Of a stretch of 64,000 bases of DNA, positions 43,610 through 51,569 are shown piece after piece. Both the position numbers and the translations under genes were made by a program. Location of the stretch: assembly GCA_002307215.1 (NCBI GenBank), contig DBTU01000044.1, positions 67,938-131,937 of the forward strand. The letters run 5' to 3'. Under the pieces are notes generated by a model. That model made no database searches and was not told the origin of the DNA. It worked only from the letters and a program-made list of their open reading frames with translations. This stretch comes from Lachnoclostridium sp. UBA1308 (GTDB lineage: Bacteria > Bacillota > Clostridia > Lachnospirales > Lachnospiraceae). How positions within the stretch are numbered: position 1 is the first letter of the stretch; each line of letters opens with the position of its first letter.

Positions 43610-44880
43610 TGAAAAAAGTAATTATTTTTGGAGTAGGGAAAAGTTCTGAATTAGTACAAAAGTGTCTGCTTAATAATGAAGTAAAAGTTGTAGGATATTG
43701 TGATAATGATTCAAATAAGCAGGGGGTGCTATATAACAATTTACCGATTATGGCCCCGGATGTTTTATCACACTACGATTTTGATTATATGATTGTGGCT
43801 ACTTTTCATTATACCGATGTATATGATCAATTAATCAATCTTAATATTAATGACTCAATGATTATTTTATTTTTTGCTGCTGATTATATTGGAAATGGTA
43901 GATATAAAGATATATTTGAATTTGAATTATGGCATTATTGTACATTATCCCAGAGATTCAATATCGAATTGGATAAGTTGAATAATAAGGTGAAGACATT
44001 ATTCAATAATATCGATTATGAAGTGGCCTATAAGATGAAATCAGATTGTTATAAATTTCCTATTATTAAGTCAGCATCTGATACCATAATTAAAATTATT
44101 GAAGAAAAATGTTCGATCAGCAGGTTTGGAGATGGAGAGTTTGAGTTAATAGAGGGAAGGCCCAGACCGAAATATCAGAGCCCGAATCCTACATTAGCTA
44201 GACGGTTACAGGAAATATTAAAAAGCAACCTTGAAAAACATATAGTGGCAATAGCTGATAACTACGGTGCTTTAGATTTATATGAGGAAGATGCAGCTAT
44301 GGGAATTCGCAGTTATTTGACCCCCTCAATAAGAGAGGACCATATGCGACGATTAGATCTCAATAAAGAATATTTTGATGCCTATCTATCAAGACCATAT
44401 ATTATCTATAAGAATAAAGAGGAAGCTTTTCAAAAGTTTAATCTTATAAAGAAAATTTGGGATAAAAGAGAAGTTGTTATTATAGAAGGTGATAAAACCC
44501 GTATGGGTATAGGAAATGATCTTTTTAGTAATGCAGCTTCTGTAAGACGAATTCTGGCCCCTAGTATTAATGCATTTGATCAATATGATCAAATATTGCA
44601 GGAAGCATTAAAACAAAAGAAAGATGTCTTATTTTTACTGGCATTGGGGCCAACAGCTACTGTCCTCGCTTATGATTTGGCTTTAGCGGGGTATCAGGCT
44701 GTTGATATAGGCCATATTGATTTGGAGTATGATTGGTTTCGAAGTAAAGCAAAACAAAGAATGGATAATAAATATAAATATGTTAATGAAATACCAAATG
44801 GGGATAAGGTACTAGATATAGATGACCCGGAATATATCGCACAAATAATTAAACGAATAAATAATATAGAAATCTTTTGA
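43609..44880 (+). CDS. Rossmann-like module fused to a DUF1792 (GT-D) glycosyltransferase domain, copy 2
   Basis: This 423-residue paralogue of the protein at 35681 has the same order: module (1-95: VIIFGVGKSSELVQK, YCDNDSNKQG, DYMIVATFHYTDVY), coiled linker, and DUF1792 domain with SRFGDGEFELIEGR (about 169-182), EGDKTRMGIGNDLFSNAASVRRILAP, and FLLALGPTATVLAYDLALAGYQAVDIGHIDLEYDW. The DGE metal motif is intact. The two copies differ enough to use different acceptors or donors. It is coupled to the FkbM gene upstream by a 1-nt overlap. Confidence 0.8.
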   Translation: MKKVIIFGVGKSSELVQKCLLNNEVKVVGYCDNDSNKQGVLYNNLPIMAPDVLSHYDFDYMIVATFHYTDVYDQLINLNINDSMIILFFAADYIGNGRYKDIFEFELWHYCTLSQRFNIELDKLNNKVKTLFNNIDYEVAYKMKSDCYKFPIIKSASDTIIKIIEEKCSISRFGDGEFELIEGRPRPKYQSPNPTLARRLQEILKSNLEKHIVAIADNYGALDLYEEDAAMGIRSYLTPSIREDHMRRLDLNKEYFDAYLSRPYIIYKNKEEAFQKFNLIKKIWDKREVVIIEGDKTRMGIGNDLFSNAASVRRILAPSINAFDQYDQILQEALKQKKDVLFLLALGPTATVLAYDLALAGYQAVDIGHIDLEYDWFRSKAKQRMDNKYKYVNEIPNGDKVLDIDDPEYIAQIIKRINNIEIF

Positions 44881-44916
44881 TGCTAAAAAATAAACCATTA
44901 TAGATGGAGATTCAAT

Positions 44917-46137
44917 ATGAAAAAAGTTTTGATAGTTTCTTACTTTTTTCCACCTAAAAACATGCTTGCTTCAAAGAGATATGGGATCATGTGTAAATAC
45001 ATGAACAATTTTGGGTGGGATCCATACGTAATTACTCTGGAAAGTATTGGAGATCTACCTATTCCATTAAAGAAGGATCATATTATTCGGATCGGGAATG
45101 AAGTTAATATAGGTAACGGCCAATTAACGGTACTGCAAGTACTGGTTTTATGGTTATCTAAAATCATAAAGCTTTCATTCAGAAGCATGGGGCGAAATGA
45201 TTTTGTATGGATGAATATGGTAAAGAAAGAAAGAAAAAGAATAAAGGAGATTTGCCCGGACCCGAATATTATCATCGGAACATTTCCACCGATAGGTAAT
45301 GTCATAGTTGCTAGATATCTGGCGAAACAATATAAAGTTCCTTGGATTGCAGAAATAAGAGATCTCATTTCACAATATAAGGATGATGTGCCTAAAGGAT
45401 GGAGAAAATCTGTTAAATTGGATTTATCAATGGAAAAATATTTATTGTCAACAGCTTCAGGTATTGTACCTGTAACAGCAGGATTTAGAAAACAATTAAG
45501 ACAATATTATAATAAAAAATTTGCAGTGGTTTTTAACGGGTGGGATACCAAGGATAAGTATAATAACGTAGAAACAGATTTGCCTGAAGAATATCTGTAT
45601 TATGCAGGCAGTCTGTATGAACACAGAATGAGTAGCATGTATTTATTGCTAGATGCTTTAAAGGATATTCCGAAATCCAATAATATTAAATTGCTTATAC
45701 GAATTGTCAATTCACCTAAATCTGTGTCGGAGATAGATCATTATATAAAGATAAGTGATTTGACAGAGAGAGTCATAATTAGGAAGGCTTGTAAGGAAGA
45801 CATAGTACGTGACGAGAGTAGTAAGGCAACGATTAACATAGTATTAAGTGATATGGATGAAAGCAAGCCATATCTTCTTGCAACAATACCCGGTAAAATC
45901 ATGGAGTTAATAGGAGAAAAGCCTCCTATATTAGCTGTAGTAAGTCCAAAAGCAGAGTTGGCAGATATTCTTTTAAAAACGAATAAGGGCATCGCTACAT
46001 GTAATAAAGAAGAAATAACAAGATTTATATTGAATGAGCATTATAATTATGTTGGTGATTCAAAGCAAATAAAAAAGTTTTCTAGGACGAACCAAACTTA
46101 CAAATTGTGTAAATATCTTGATAGTATTGTGAGGTGA
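44917..46137 (+). CDS. GT4-like glycosyltransferase
   Basis: The 406-residue protein has a GT-B fold. The N-terminal half starts VLIVSYFFPPKNMLASKR and contains NIIIGTFPPIGNVIVARYLAKQYKVPWIAEIRDLISQ, typical of the WbuB-like group. The C-terminal half has VVFNGWD, YYAGSLYEH, and the ending IPGKIMELIGEKPPILAV in the donor pocket. It has no transmembrane helices. It probably adds an amino sugar or uronic acid; the directly following wecC and wecB-like genes make UDP-ManNAcA, so that donor is attractive but unproven. A GGAG site precedes the ATG; wecC follows after 4 nt. Confidence 0.82.
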   Translation: MKKVLIVSYFFPPKNMLASKRYGIMCKYMNNFGWDPYVITLESIGDLPIPLKKDHIIRIGNEVNIGNGQLTVLQVLVLWLSKIIKLSFRSMGRNDFVWMNMVKKERKRIKEICPDPNIIIGTFPPIGNVIVARYLAKQYKVPWIAEIRDLISQYKDDVPKGWRKSVKLDLSMEKYLLSTASGIVPVTAGFRKQLRQYYNKKFAVVFNGWDTKDKYNNVETDLPEEYLYYAGSLYEHRMSSMYLLLDALKDIPKSNNIKLLIRIVNSPKSVSEIDHYIKISDLTERVIIRKACKEDIVRDESSKATINIVLSDMDESKPYLLATIPGKIMELIGEKPPILAVVSPKAELADILLKTNKGIATCNKEEITRFILNEHYNYVGDSKQIKKFSRTNQTYKLCKYLDSIVR

Positions 46138-46141
46138 AAGA

Positions 46142-47350
46142 ATGCCAAAGATAAATGTAGTTGGGTTGGGTTATATTGGATTACCAACAGCTTTAATTAT
46201 GCAAAAATTCGGCCTAATTATTGTAGGTACCGATAATAACATTGAAGTGCTGAAAAAGCTGAAAGCAGGTAAAGCAACATTTGATGAAGTGGGACTTCAG
46301 GGACTTTTTAATGAGGCCATCAGTAAGGGGCTAGAGTTTTCAGCAACATGTATTGAAGCCCAGTATTATCTGATTGCTGTACCGACTCCATACGACAAGG
46401 TAAGTAAAAAAATTGATGTTATATACCTACAAAATGCAATGATTGATGTATTGAAAGCATGCCCAGAGGAAGCCATTATCATCATTGAATCAACAATATC
46501 CCCCGGAACGATTGAGAAATATATTCGTCCGTTGATAGTAGATAAAAATGTACATTTGGTACATGCTCCGGAAAGAATTCTTCCGGGTAATATGATCTAT
46601 GAATTAGAGAATAATTCAAGAACAATAGGAGCCGATTCAAAAGAAGTAGGGGAGAAAGTAAGATTACTTTATCAATCATTTTGCAAAGCTGATATCTATG
46701 TTACTGATATTAAAACAGCTGAAATGTCAAAGATTGTGGAGAATACTTATAGGGATATTAATATAGCTTATGCAAATGAATTAGCAAAAATCTGTCGTTC
46801 GGATAATATGGATGTTTACGAAATTATCAGTGTTGCGAATAAACATCCAAGGGTTAATATACTGCAACCGGGACCAGGAGTCGGAGGTCACTGTATTTCG
46901 GTCGACCCATGGTTTCTTGTAGGAGACTATCCTGGACTTGCTAATATAATATTAGCTGCCAGAAAAATAAACGATTCTATGCCTGAATTTGTGCTGGAGC
47001 GGGTGGCCTGCATTATGAAAGAATGCAACATTAAAGATATATCTAAAGTTGGTTTTTATGGATTAACATATAAAGAAAATGTTGATGACGTGAGAGAAAG
47101 TCCAACATTACAATTAATTGAATGTATGAGAAAGCACCTTGCCTTTGGTGCTAGATTCTATGATCCATATACTAAGCAAAATATTGTAGAAAACCAGTTT
47201 TTTGAGTTGGAACAATTCATAGACAATGTTGAAATAATTGTTATTATGGTATCTCATCAAGAAATTTTAGATAAGAAGGATTTACTACAGACGAAAATTA
47301 TTTTGGATACAAGAAATGTAATTAAAGGGGAGAATGTATATCACTTATAA
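46142..47350 (+). CDS. wecC: UDP-N-acetyl-D-mannosamine dehydrogenase (WecC-like)
   Basis: This 402-residue nucleotide-sugar dehydrogenase oxidises C6 of the sugar in two NAD-dependent steps. It has the Rossmann motif GLGYIGLPTA (8-17), VPTPYDK, HAPERILPGN (the HAPERxxPG motif of the ManNAc/Wbp-type branch), the catalytic Cys251 in GGHCISVDPW, and the C-terminal YGLTYKENVDDVRESP. These details favour UDP-ManNAc over UDP-glucose as substrate. The adjacent 2-epimerase gene would supply UDP-ManNAc, so together they give UDP-ManNAcA. Starts 4 nt after the previous stop with GAGGTGA upstream. Confidence 0.88.
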   Translation: MPKINVVGLGYIGLPTALIMQKFGLIIVGTDNNIEVLKKLKAGKATFDEVGLQGLFNEAISKGLEFSATCIEAQYYLIAVPTPYDKVSKKIDVIYLQNAMIDVLKACPEEAIIIIESTISPGTIEKYIRPLIVDKNVHLVHAPERILPGNMIYELENNSRTIGADSKEVGEKVRLLYQSFCKADIYVTDIKTAEMSKIVENTYRDINIAYANELAKICRSDNMDVYEIISVANKHPRVNILQPGPGVGGHCISVDPWFLVGDYPGLANIILAARKINDSMPEFVLERVACIMKECNIKDISKVGFYGLTYKENVDDVRESPTLQLIECMRKHLAFGARFYDPYTKQNIVENQFFELEQFIDNVEIIVIMVSHQEILDKKDLLQTKIILDTRNVIKGENVYHL

Positions 47351-47404
47351 GATGTAAATACTATGTGAGATGGCTCAACTATTGGTTGAATGGAGAATTA
47401 CAAT

Positions 47405-48496
47405 ATGAAAAAAGTTATGGTTATATTTGGTACTCGCCCTGAAGCTATAAAAATGTGTCCTGTTATTTATGAGTTGAGAAAACGATCTGAAATAGAAACG
47501 ATAGTGTGTGTTACAGGCCAACATAAAGAAATGCTAAATCAAGTTTTAGACATATTCAAAATCGTTCCGAAATATAACCTGTCTATTATGCAAGATAAAC
47601 AAGACCTATTTGATATTTCAATTACAATATTACAAAGATTACGTGAGATTCTGATTCAAGAGAACCCTGATGTGGTACTGGTTCATGGTGATACCTCTAC
47701 TACTTTTATAACAGCATTAGCATGCTATTATCTGAAAATCAAGGTAGGACATGTAGAAGCAGGACTTAGAACTTATGATTTGTATTCACCATTTCCTGAA
47801 GAATTTAATAGACAAGGCGTCGGTATTATAGCTAAATATCATTTTGCTCCGACGGATGAAGCGAGGCAAAACTTACTAAAAGAAGGAAAAGACGAGAATG
47901 ATATTTTTGTAACAGGGAATACAGTGATTGATGCACTTAAGTACACAGTAATAGACAATTTTACTCACCCGGAAATAGAATGGGTAGGAGATAGCCGAAT
48001 GGTGTTACTTACAGCGCATAGAAGAGAAAATATCAGTTCTTTACAAAAGATATTTAAGGGCATTCGAAGAGTATTAGATGAATTCGAAGATGTCAAGCTG
48101 ATATATCCAGTGCATTTAAATCCTGTTATAAGAGAAATAGCAAGAGAAGAATTTGGAGATTGCAATCGAATTCATATTATTGATCCTTTAGATGTGGTTA
48201 CATTTCATAATTTTATGGCAAAAGCATATCTAATACTAACTGACAGTGGAGGGATACAAGAAGAAGCACCTTCATTAGGAAAACCTGTTTTAGTAATGAG
48301 AGATACCACGGAACGACCGGAAGGAGTTAAAGCAGGAACCTTAAAATTAATAGGAACACAAGAAAATAAAATATATGAATCCTTTAAGAATCTTTTGTCG
48401 GATGAGACAGAATATATTGCTATGGCTAAGTCTATAAATCCGTATGGTGATGGCGTTGCTTCAAAAAGAATAGTAGATATCATATGCAACCGGTGA
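47405..48496 (+). CDS. wecB: UDP-N-acetylglucosamine 2-epimerase (non-hydrolysing, WecB-like)
   Basis: The 363-residue enzyme shows the family start VMVIFGTRPEAIKMCPVI, HGDTSTT, GHVEAGLRT, FPEEFNRQ, TGNTVIDAL, LLTAHRRENI, and DSGGIQEEAPSLGKPVLVMRDTTERPEG, all typical of UDP-GlcNAc 2-epimerase. It interconverts UDP-GlcNAc and UDP-ManNAc. The start at ATG 47405 follows TGGAGA by 8 nt; an upstream in-frame ATG overlaps that site. It stands directly after wecC. If the nonulosonic acid made by NeuB were a sialic-type sugar, a hydrolysing epimerase would be expected, and this is the non-hydrolysing type. Confidence 0.92.
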   Translation: MKKVMVIFGTRPEAIKMCPVIYELRKRSEIETIVCVTGQHKEMLNQVLDIFKIVPKYNLSIMQDKQDLFDISITILQRLREILIQENPDVVLVHGDTSTTFITALACYYLKIKVGHVEAGLRTYDLYSPFPEEFNRQGVGIIAKYHFAPTDEARQNLLKEGKDENDIFVTGNTVIDALKYTVIDNFTHPEIEWVGDSRMVLLTAHRRENISSLQKIFKGIRRVLDEFEDVKLIYPVHLNPVIREIAREEFGDCNRIHIIDPLDVVTFHNFMAKAYLILTDSGGIQEEAPSLGKPVLVMRDTTERPEGVKAGTLKLIGTQENKIYESFKNLLSDETEYIAMAKSINPYGDGVASKRIVDIICNR

Positions 48497-48529
48497 AATA
48501 GTGTACAGAAATTTATGAGGTGCTTTCCA

Positions 48530-50548
48530 GTGAATAGTTATATTGACATAAAAGAATTAAAAAATAATCCACCAATGCATAAGAAGCTTAAGTTTATATG
48601 TAATAATTATTTTAAACACAAATTCGATTTATTGGGTAGTGGCCCTGTTATCGTGGATTATTACAGTCAAGGTAACTATTACAAAAGAAAAGGAAAGCAC
48701 ATAATAAACTATCAACACCCGTATTGGCTTTTATCTTATATTAAGCCAATCGATTTTTTTAAAAACATTAAGTATGCAAAAAATATCAGCAGAACGTATA
48801 AACCCATTGACTGGCATATTGACTACAAGAGCGGATTTCGGTTTGACGCAAGAAAATATGATTCACCAAAAAAGTGCCTAGATATAATAGGCAAAATGGT
48901 GAATGTTGATATCAAAGTTGTGTGGGAATTAGGCAGATTTTATCATATGCCGCAAATGGCTATATTCGCTTTGTTTGAACCAAAGGCGAAGCGGAAAGTA
49001 TTAAGAGAGTATAAGAATCAAGTGTTGGATTTTGTAGTTACCAATCCGTATGAAAAAACGGTACAATGGTCATGTGCTATGGATGTGGGTATTCGATGCG
49101 TTAATCTTTTGGTTGCATATGATATATTAAAACAATTAGATAACGATAAAAAAGTATTTGATGATAATTTTGAAATTGTATTTTCTGATTTTATGATGAA
49201 ACATGGTGAATTCATTTTGAGACACTTAGAGTACAACGGTAATAAATCATCAAATCATTATTTGTCGAATTTAGTTGGATTAATATATGTTTCATCCTAT
49301 CTTCCGAGTAGTGAAAGGACAGATTCCTGGTTGGTTTTTGGAGTACAGGAGCTGATTGAACAGGTTAAAGAACAATTTCATGTAGAAGGAAGCAATGTTG
49401 AAGGATCCACAAGTTATCATTGTTTGTGTAGCGATTTTGTTATTTATGCAACTGCATTAGTTATGGGAGTTATAAAAACAAATCGAAAAAAAGTTTTTAG
49501 TAATTATAGTTCAGATATGATGGAACGATTAAAGAATAGTCGATACCAAAAGTTTGATTTGAAGTCTGATTTATTTTTCCCGGAGTGGTATTGGATGAGG
49601 ATAATCGGGATGAGGCATTTTATTCAAAGCATATCGAAGCATGATGGTGAAATTATACAGGTTGGTGACAATGATAGCGGAAGATTAATAAAGTTTATGC
49701 CAGAGGGTAATATTATTTCATATAAGGAAGCACGAATAATTTATATGAATTTACCGAAATTGAACGAGGCTCTATGGTTTGATGAAAATGATAATTTACG
49801 TATTGGTACTATGTATAAAATAGATAGCATGGTTGAAAATAACGATCAAATGTTAAAAGCAGATGATAAGTATCCGGTGGAAAGATCAGTGATACAGGCA
49901 TTGTGTAAAAATACAGTAGTCAATATTGAAATGCCAGTCAAAAGATATGTAGAAATTATAGATGATGACATAATGGGGAAGATCAAAGATTTACATTATC
50001 ATAAAAACAAAACATATGAATTTAACATTATGTCACAAGATATTAATAGCAATTTACATGTTGAGAATTGGGACATGTTTGGTATCTGTATATTTAGGTC
50101 AGATAGAATGTTTTTGGAAATTACGGTTGATACAGCAAAAAATGCAAAACTATATGGTCATACACATAATGATAGACTTTCGATAGAGTTAATGGTAGAT
50201 GGAAAGAATATTTTGCTTGATCCAGGAACTTATGTGTATACATCATCAATTCAAAGAAGAAATGATTTTAGGAGTGTCAAACAGCATAATACGATTAATG
50301 TTAATAATAAAGAGCAAAATAAATTTATCAATTCATTTAGCCTACAAAGAATGGCTAAAGCAAACATTATAAATTTGGATAAGAACTATATTAGTTTATA
50401 TGAAGAATATCAAGATGTTCGTCATATAAGGAAAATATTAATTACAGCAAATGCAATTATAATTGATGATTATTGTAACCAGGAGTTCAATGTTAATTTT
50501 GATTTAAAAGAATATTCTAGGGGTTACGGAAAACTAAGTAGACTTTGA
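48530..50548 (+). CDS. Heparinase II/III family protein
   Basis: The 672-residue protein has the two-part layout of the heparinase II/III and alginate-lyase type family: an alpha/alpha toroid N-terminal part (about 90-400, RFDARKYDSP and CAMDVGIRCVNLLVAYDI), with NGNKSSNHYLSNLVGLIYV and SNVEGSTSYHCLCSDF-like active-site segments, and a beta-sandwich C-terminal part with GHTHNDRLSIELMVDGKNILLDPGTYVYTS. It lacks a signal peptide, so it should be cytoplasmic, unlike degradative secreted lyases. Such genes are frequent in uronic-acid glycan loci, where epimerase-like or lyase-like roles have been suggested. I use GTG 48530, preceded by GAGGTG, because ATG 48515 overlaps that site. Confidence 0.8.
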   Translation: MNSYIDIKELKNNPPMHKKLKFICNNYFKHKFDLLGSGPVIVDYYSQGNYYKRKGKHIINYQHPYWLLSYIKPIDFFKNIKYAKNISRTYKPIDWHIDYKSGFRFDARKYDSPKKCLDIIGKMVNVDIKVVWELGRFYHMPQMAIFALFEPKAKRKVLREYKNQVLDFVVTNPYEKTVQWSCAMDVGIRCVNLLVAYDILKQLDNDKKVFDDNFEIVFSDFMMKHGEFILRHLEYNGNKSSNHYLSNLVGLIYVSSYLPSSERTDSWLVFGVQELIEQVKEQFHVEGSNVEGSTSYHCLCSDFVIYATALVMGVIKTNRKKVFSNYSSDMMERLKNSRYQKFDLKSDLFFPEWYWMRIIGMRHFIQSISKHDGEIIQVGDNDSGRLIKFMPEGNIISYKEARIIYMNLPKLNEALWFDENDNLRIGTMYKIDSMVENNDQMLKADDKYPVERSVIQALCKNTVVNIEMPVKRYVEIIDDDIMGKIKDLHYHKNKTYEFNIMSQDINSNLHVENWDMFGICIFRSDRMFLEITVDTAKNAKLYGHTHNDRLSIELMVDGKNILLDPGTYVYTSSIQRRNDFRSVKQHNTINVNNKEQNKFINSFSLQRMAKANIINLDKNYISLYEEYQDVRHIRKILITANAIIIDDYCNQEFNVNFDLKEYSRGYGKLSRL

Positions 50549-50584
50549 ATCATTGGTATAGATTCTTAAAGTATTGGAGGCTTA

Positions 50585-51553
50585 ATGATAGTAAACGGAT
50601 ATACTTCTCAACCTGGTATAAAAGAATATGCAGAAAACGCTCCATTAATTTTTTCTGTTAAATGGAGAGTAATGGATCATTTTAAGGATCGATATACCAA
50701 GGAAGATTTAGAACTTCGAATAAATAAGTTAAAGCTTAAACAAAAACGCTATCAAAATGGTTTAGACAGTTTTATTTGGCTTACCAAACATTACTTCGGT
50801 AAGAAAGTACCTCCATTTTCATCAATAGAAATTGAAACGATTAATCGATGTAATGGAACTTGTTCGTTTTGTCCTGTTAACCACAACTCGGATCCTAGAA
50901 ACTTAAGAAAAATGGATGAAAGACTTTTTATCAAAATAATTGATGAGTTAAAAGAAATGAATTACTTGGGAAGAATAGCCCTGCATTCTAATAATGAGCC
51001 TTTTTTAGATAAAAGATTAATTGAATTTGCAAAGTATGCTAAAGAGAACTTACCAAAAGCATTTCTTTATTTATATACAAACGGAACCTTAGTAACGATG
51101 GATAAATTTTTTGAAGTGATGAAATATTTGGACAGAATATATTTTGATAATTATGATGACGATTTAAAGCTTAGCGATAATGCAATTGCAATTAATGCAT
51201 ATTGTATGAAAAATAGAAAAATGAATGAGAGAGTAGAAATTATTTTACGTAAGCAAAATGAAGTTCTTTACACAAGAGGTGGCCAAGCGCCGAATAATCA
51301 GAAGAAAGAGATACTAAAACAGACCTGTATTCTGCCTTTTAAACAAATGGTAATTAGACCGGATGGAAAATGCAGCCTATGCTGTAACGATGCACTTGGT
51401 AAAAATACATTGGGGGATGTTAACAAGAATACATTATATGAGATTTGGGGCGGAGATAAATATATGAAAATAAGAAAAAGTATTTCGAGAGGAAGAAAAT
51501 TTGTCTCACTATGTAAATACTGCGATACATTGGCTGATCCAAATGTATACTAA
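50585..51553 (+). CDS. Radical SAM/SPASM domain protein
   Basis: This 322-residue protein has the radical SAM iron-sulphur motif CxxxCxxC at Cys89, Cys93 and Cys96 (ETINRCNGTCSFCPVN), LHSNNEPFLD, and a C-terminal SPASM region with further cysteines (TCILPFKQMVIRPDGKCSLCCND, then LCKYCD) for an auxiliary cluster. It would cleave S-adenosylmethionine to start radical chemistry. SPASM proteins mature peptides, but some in glycan loci may act on sugars or be anaerobic dehydrogenases; no small precursor peptide gene is visible beside it. GGAGG precedes the ATG. It is followed 16 nt later by an amidotransferase gene. Confidence 0.85.
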   Translation: MIVNGYTSQPGIKEYAENAPLIFSVKWRVMDHFKDRYTKEDLELRINKLKLKQKRYQNGLDSFIWLTKHYFGKKVPPFSSIEIETINRCNGTCSFCPVNHNSDPRNLRKMDERLFIKIIDELKEMNYLGRIALHSNNEPFLDKRLIEFAKYAKENLPKAFLYLYTNGTLVTMDKFFEVMKYLDRIYFDNYDDDLKLSDNAIAINAYCMKNRKMNERVEIILRKQNEVLYTRGGQAPNNQKKEILKQTCILPFKQMVIRPDGKCSLCCNDALGKNTLGDVNKNTLYEIWGGDKYMKIRKSISRGRKFVSLCKYCDTLADPNVY

Positions 51554-51569
51554 ATAGTTAGGAGAGAGT

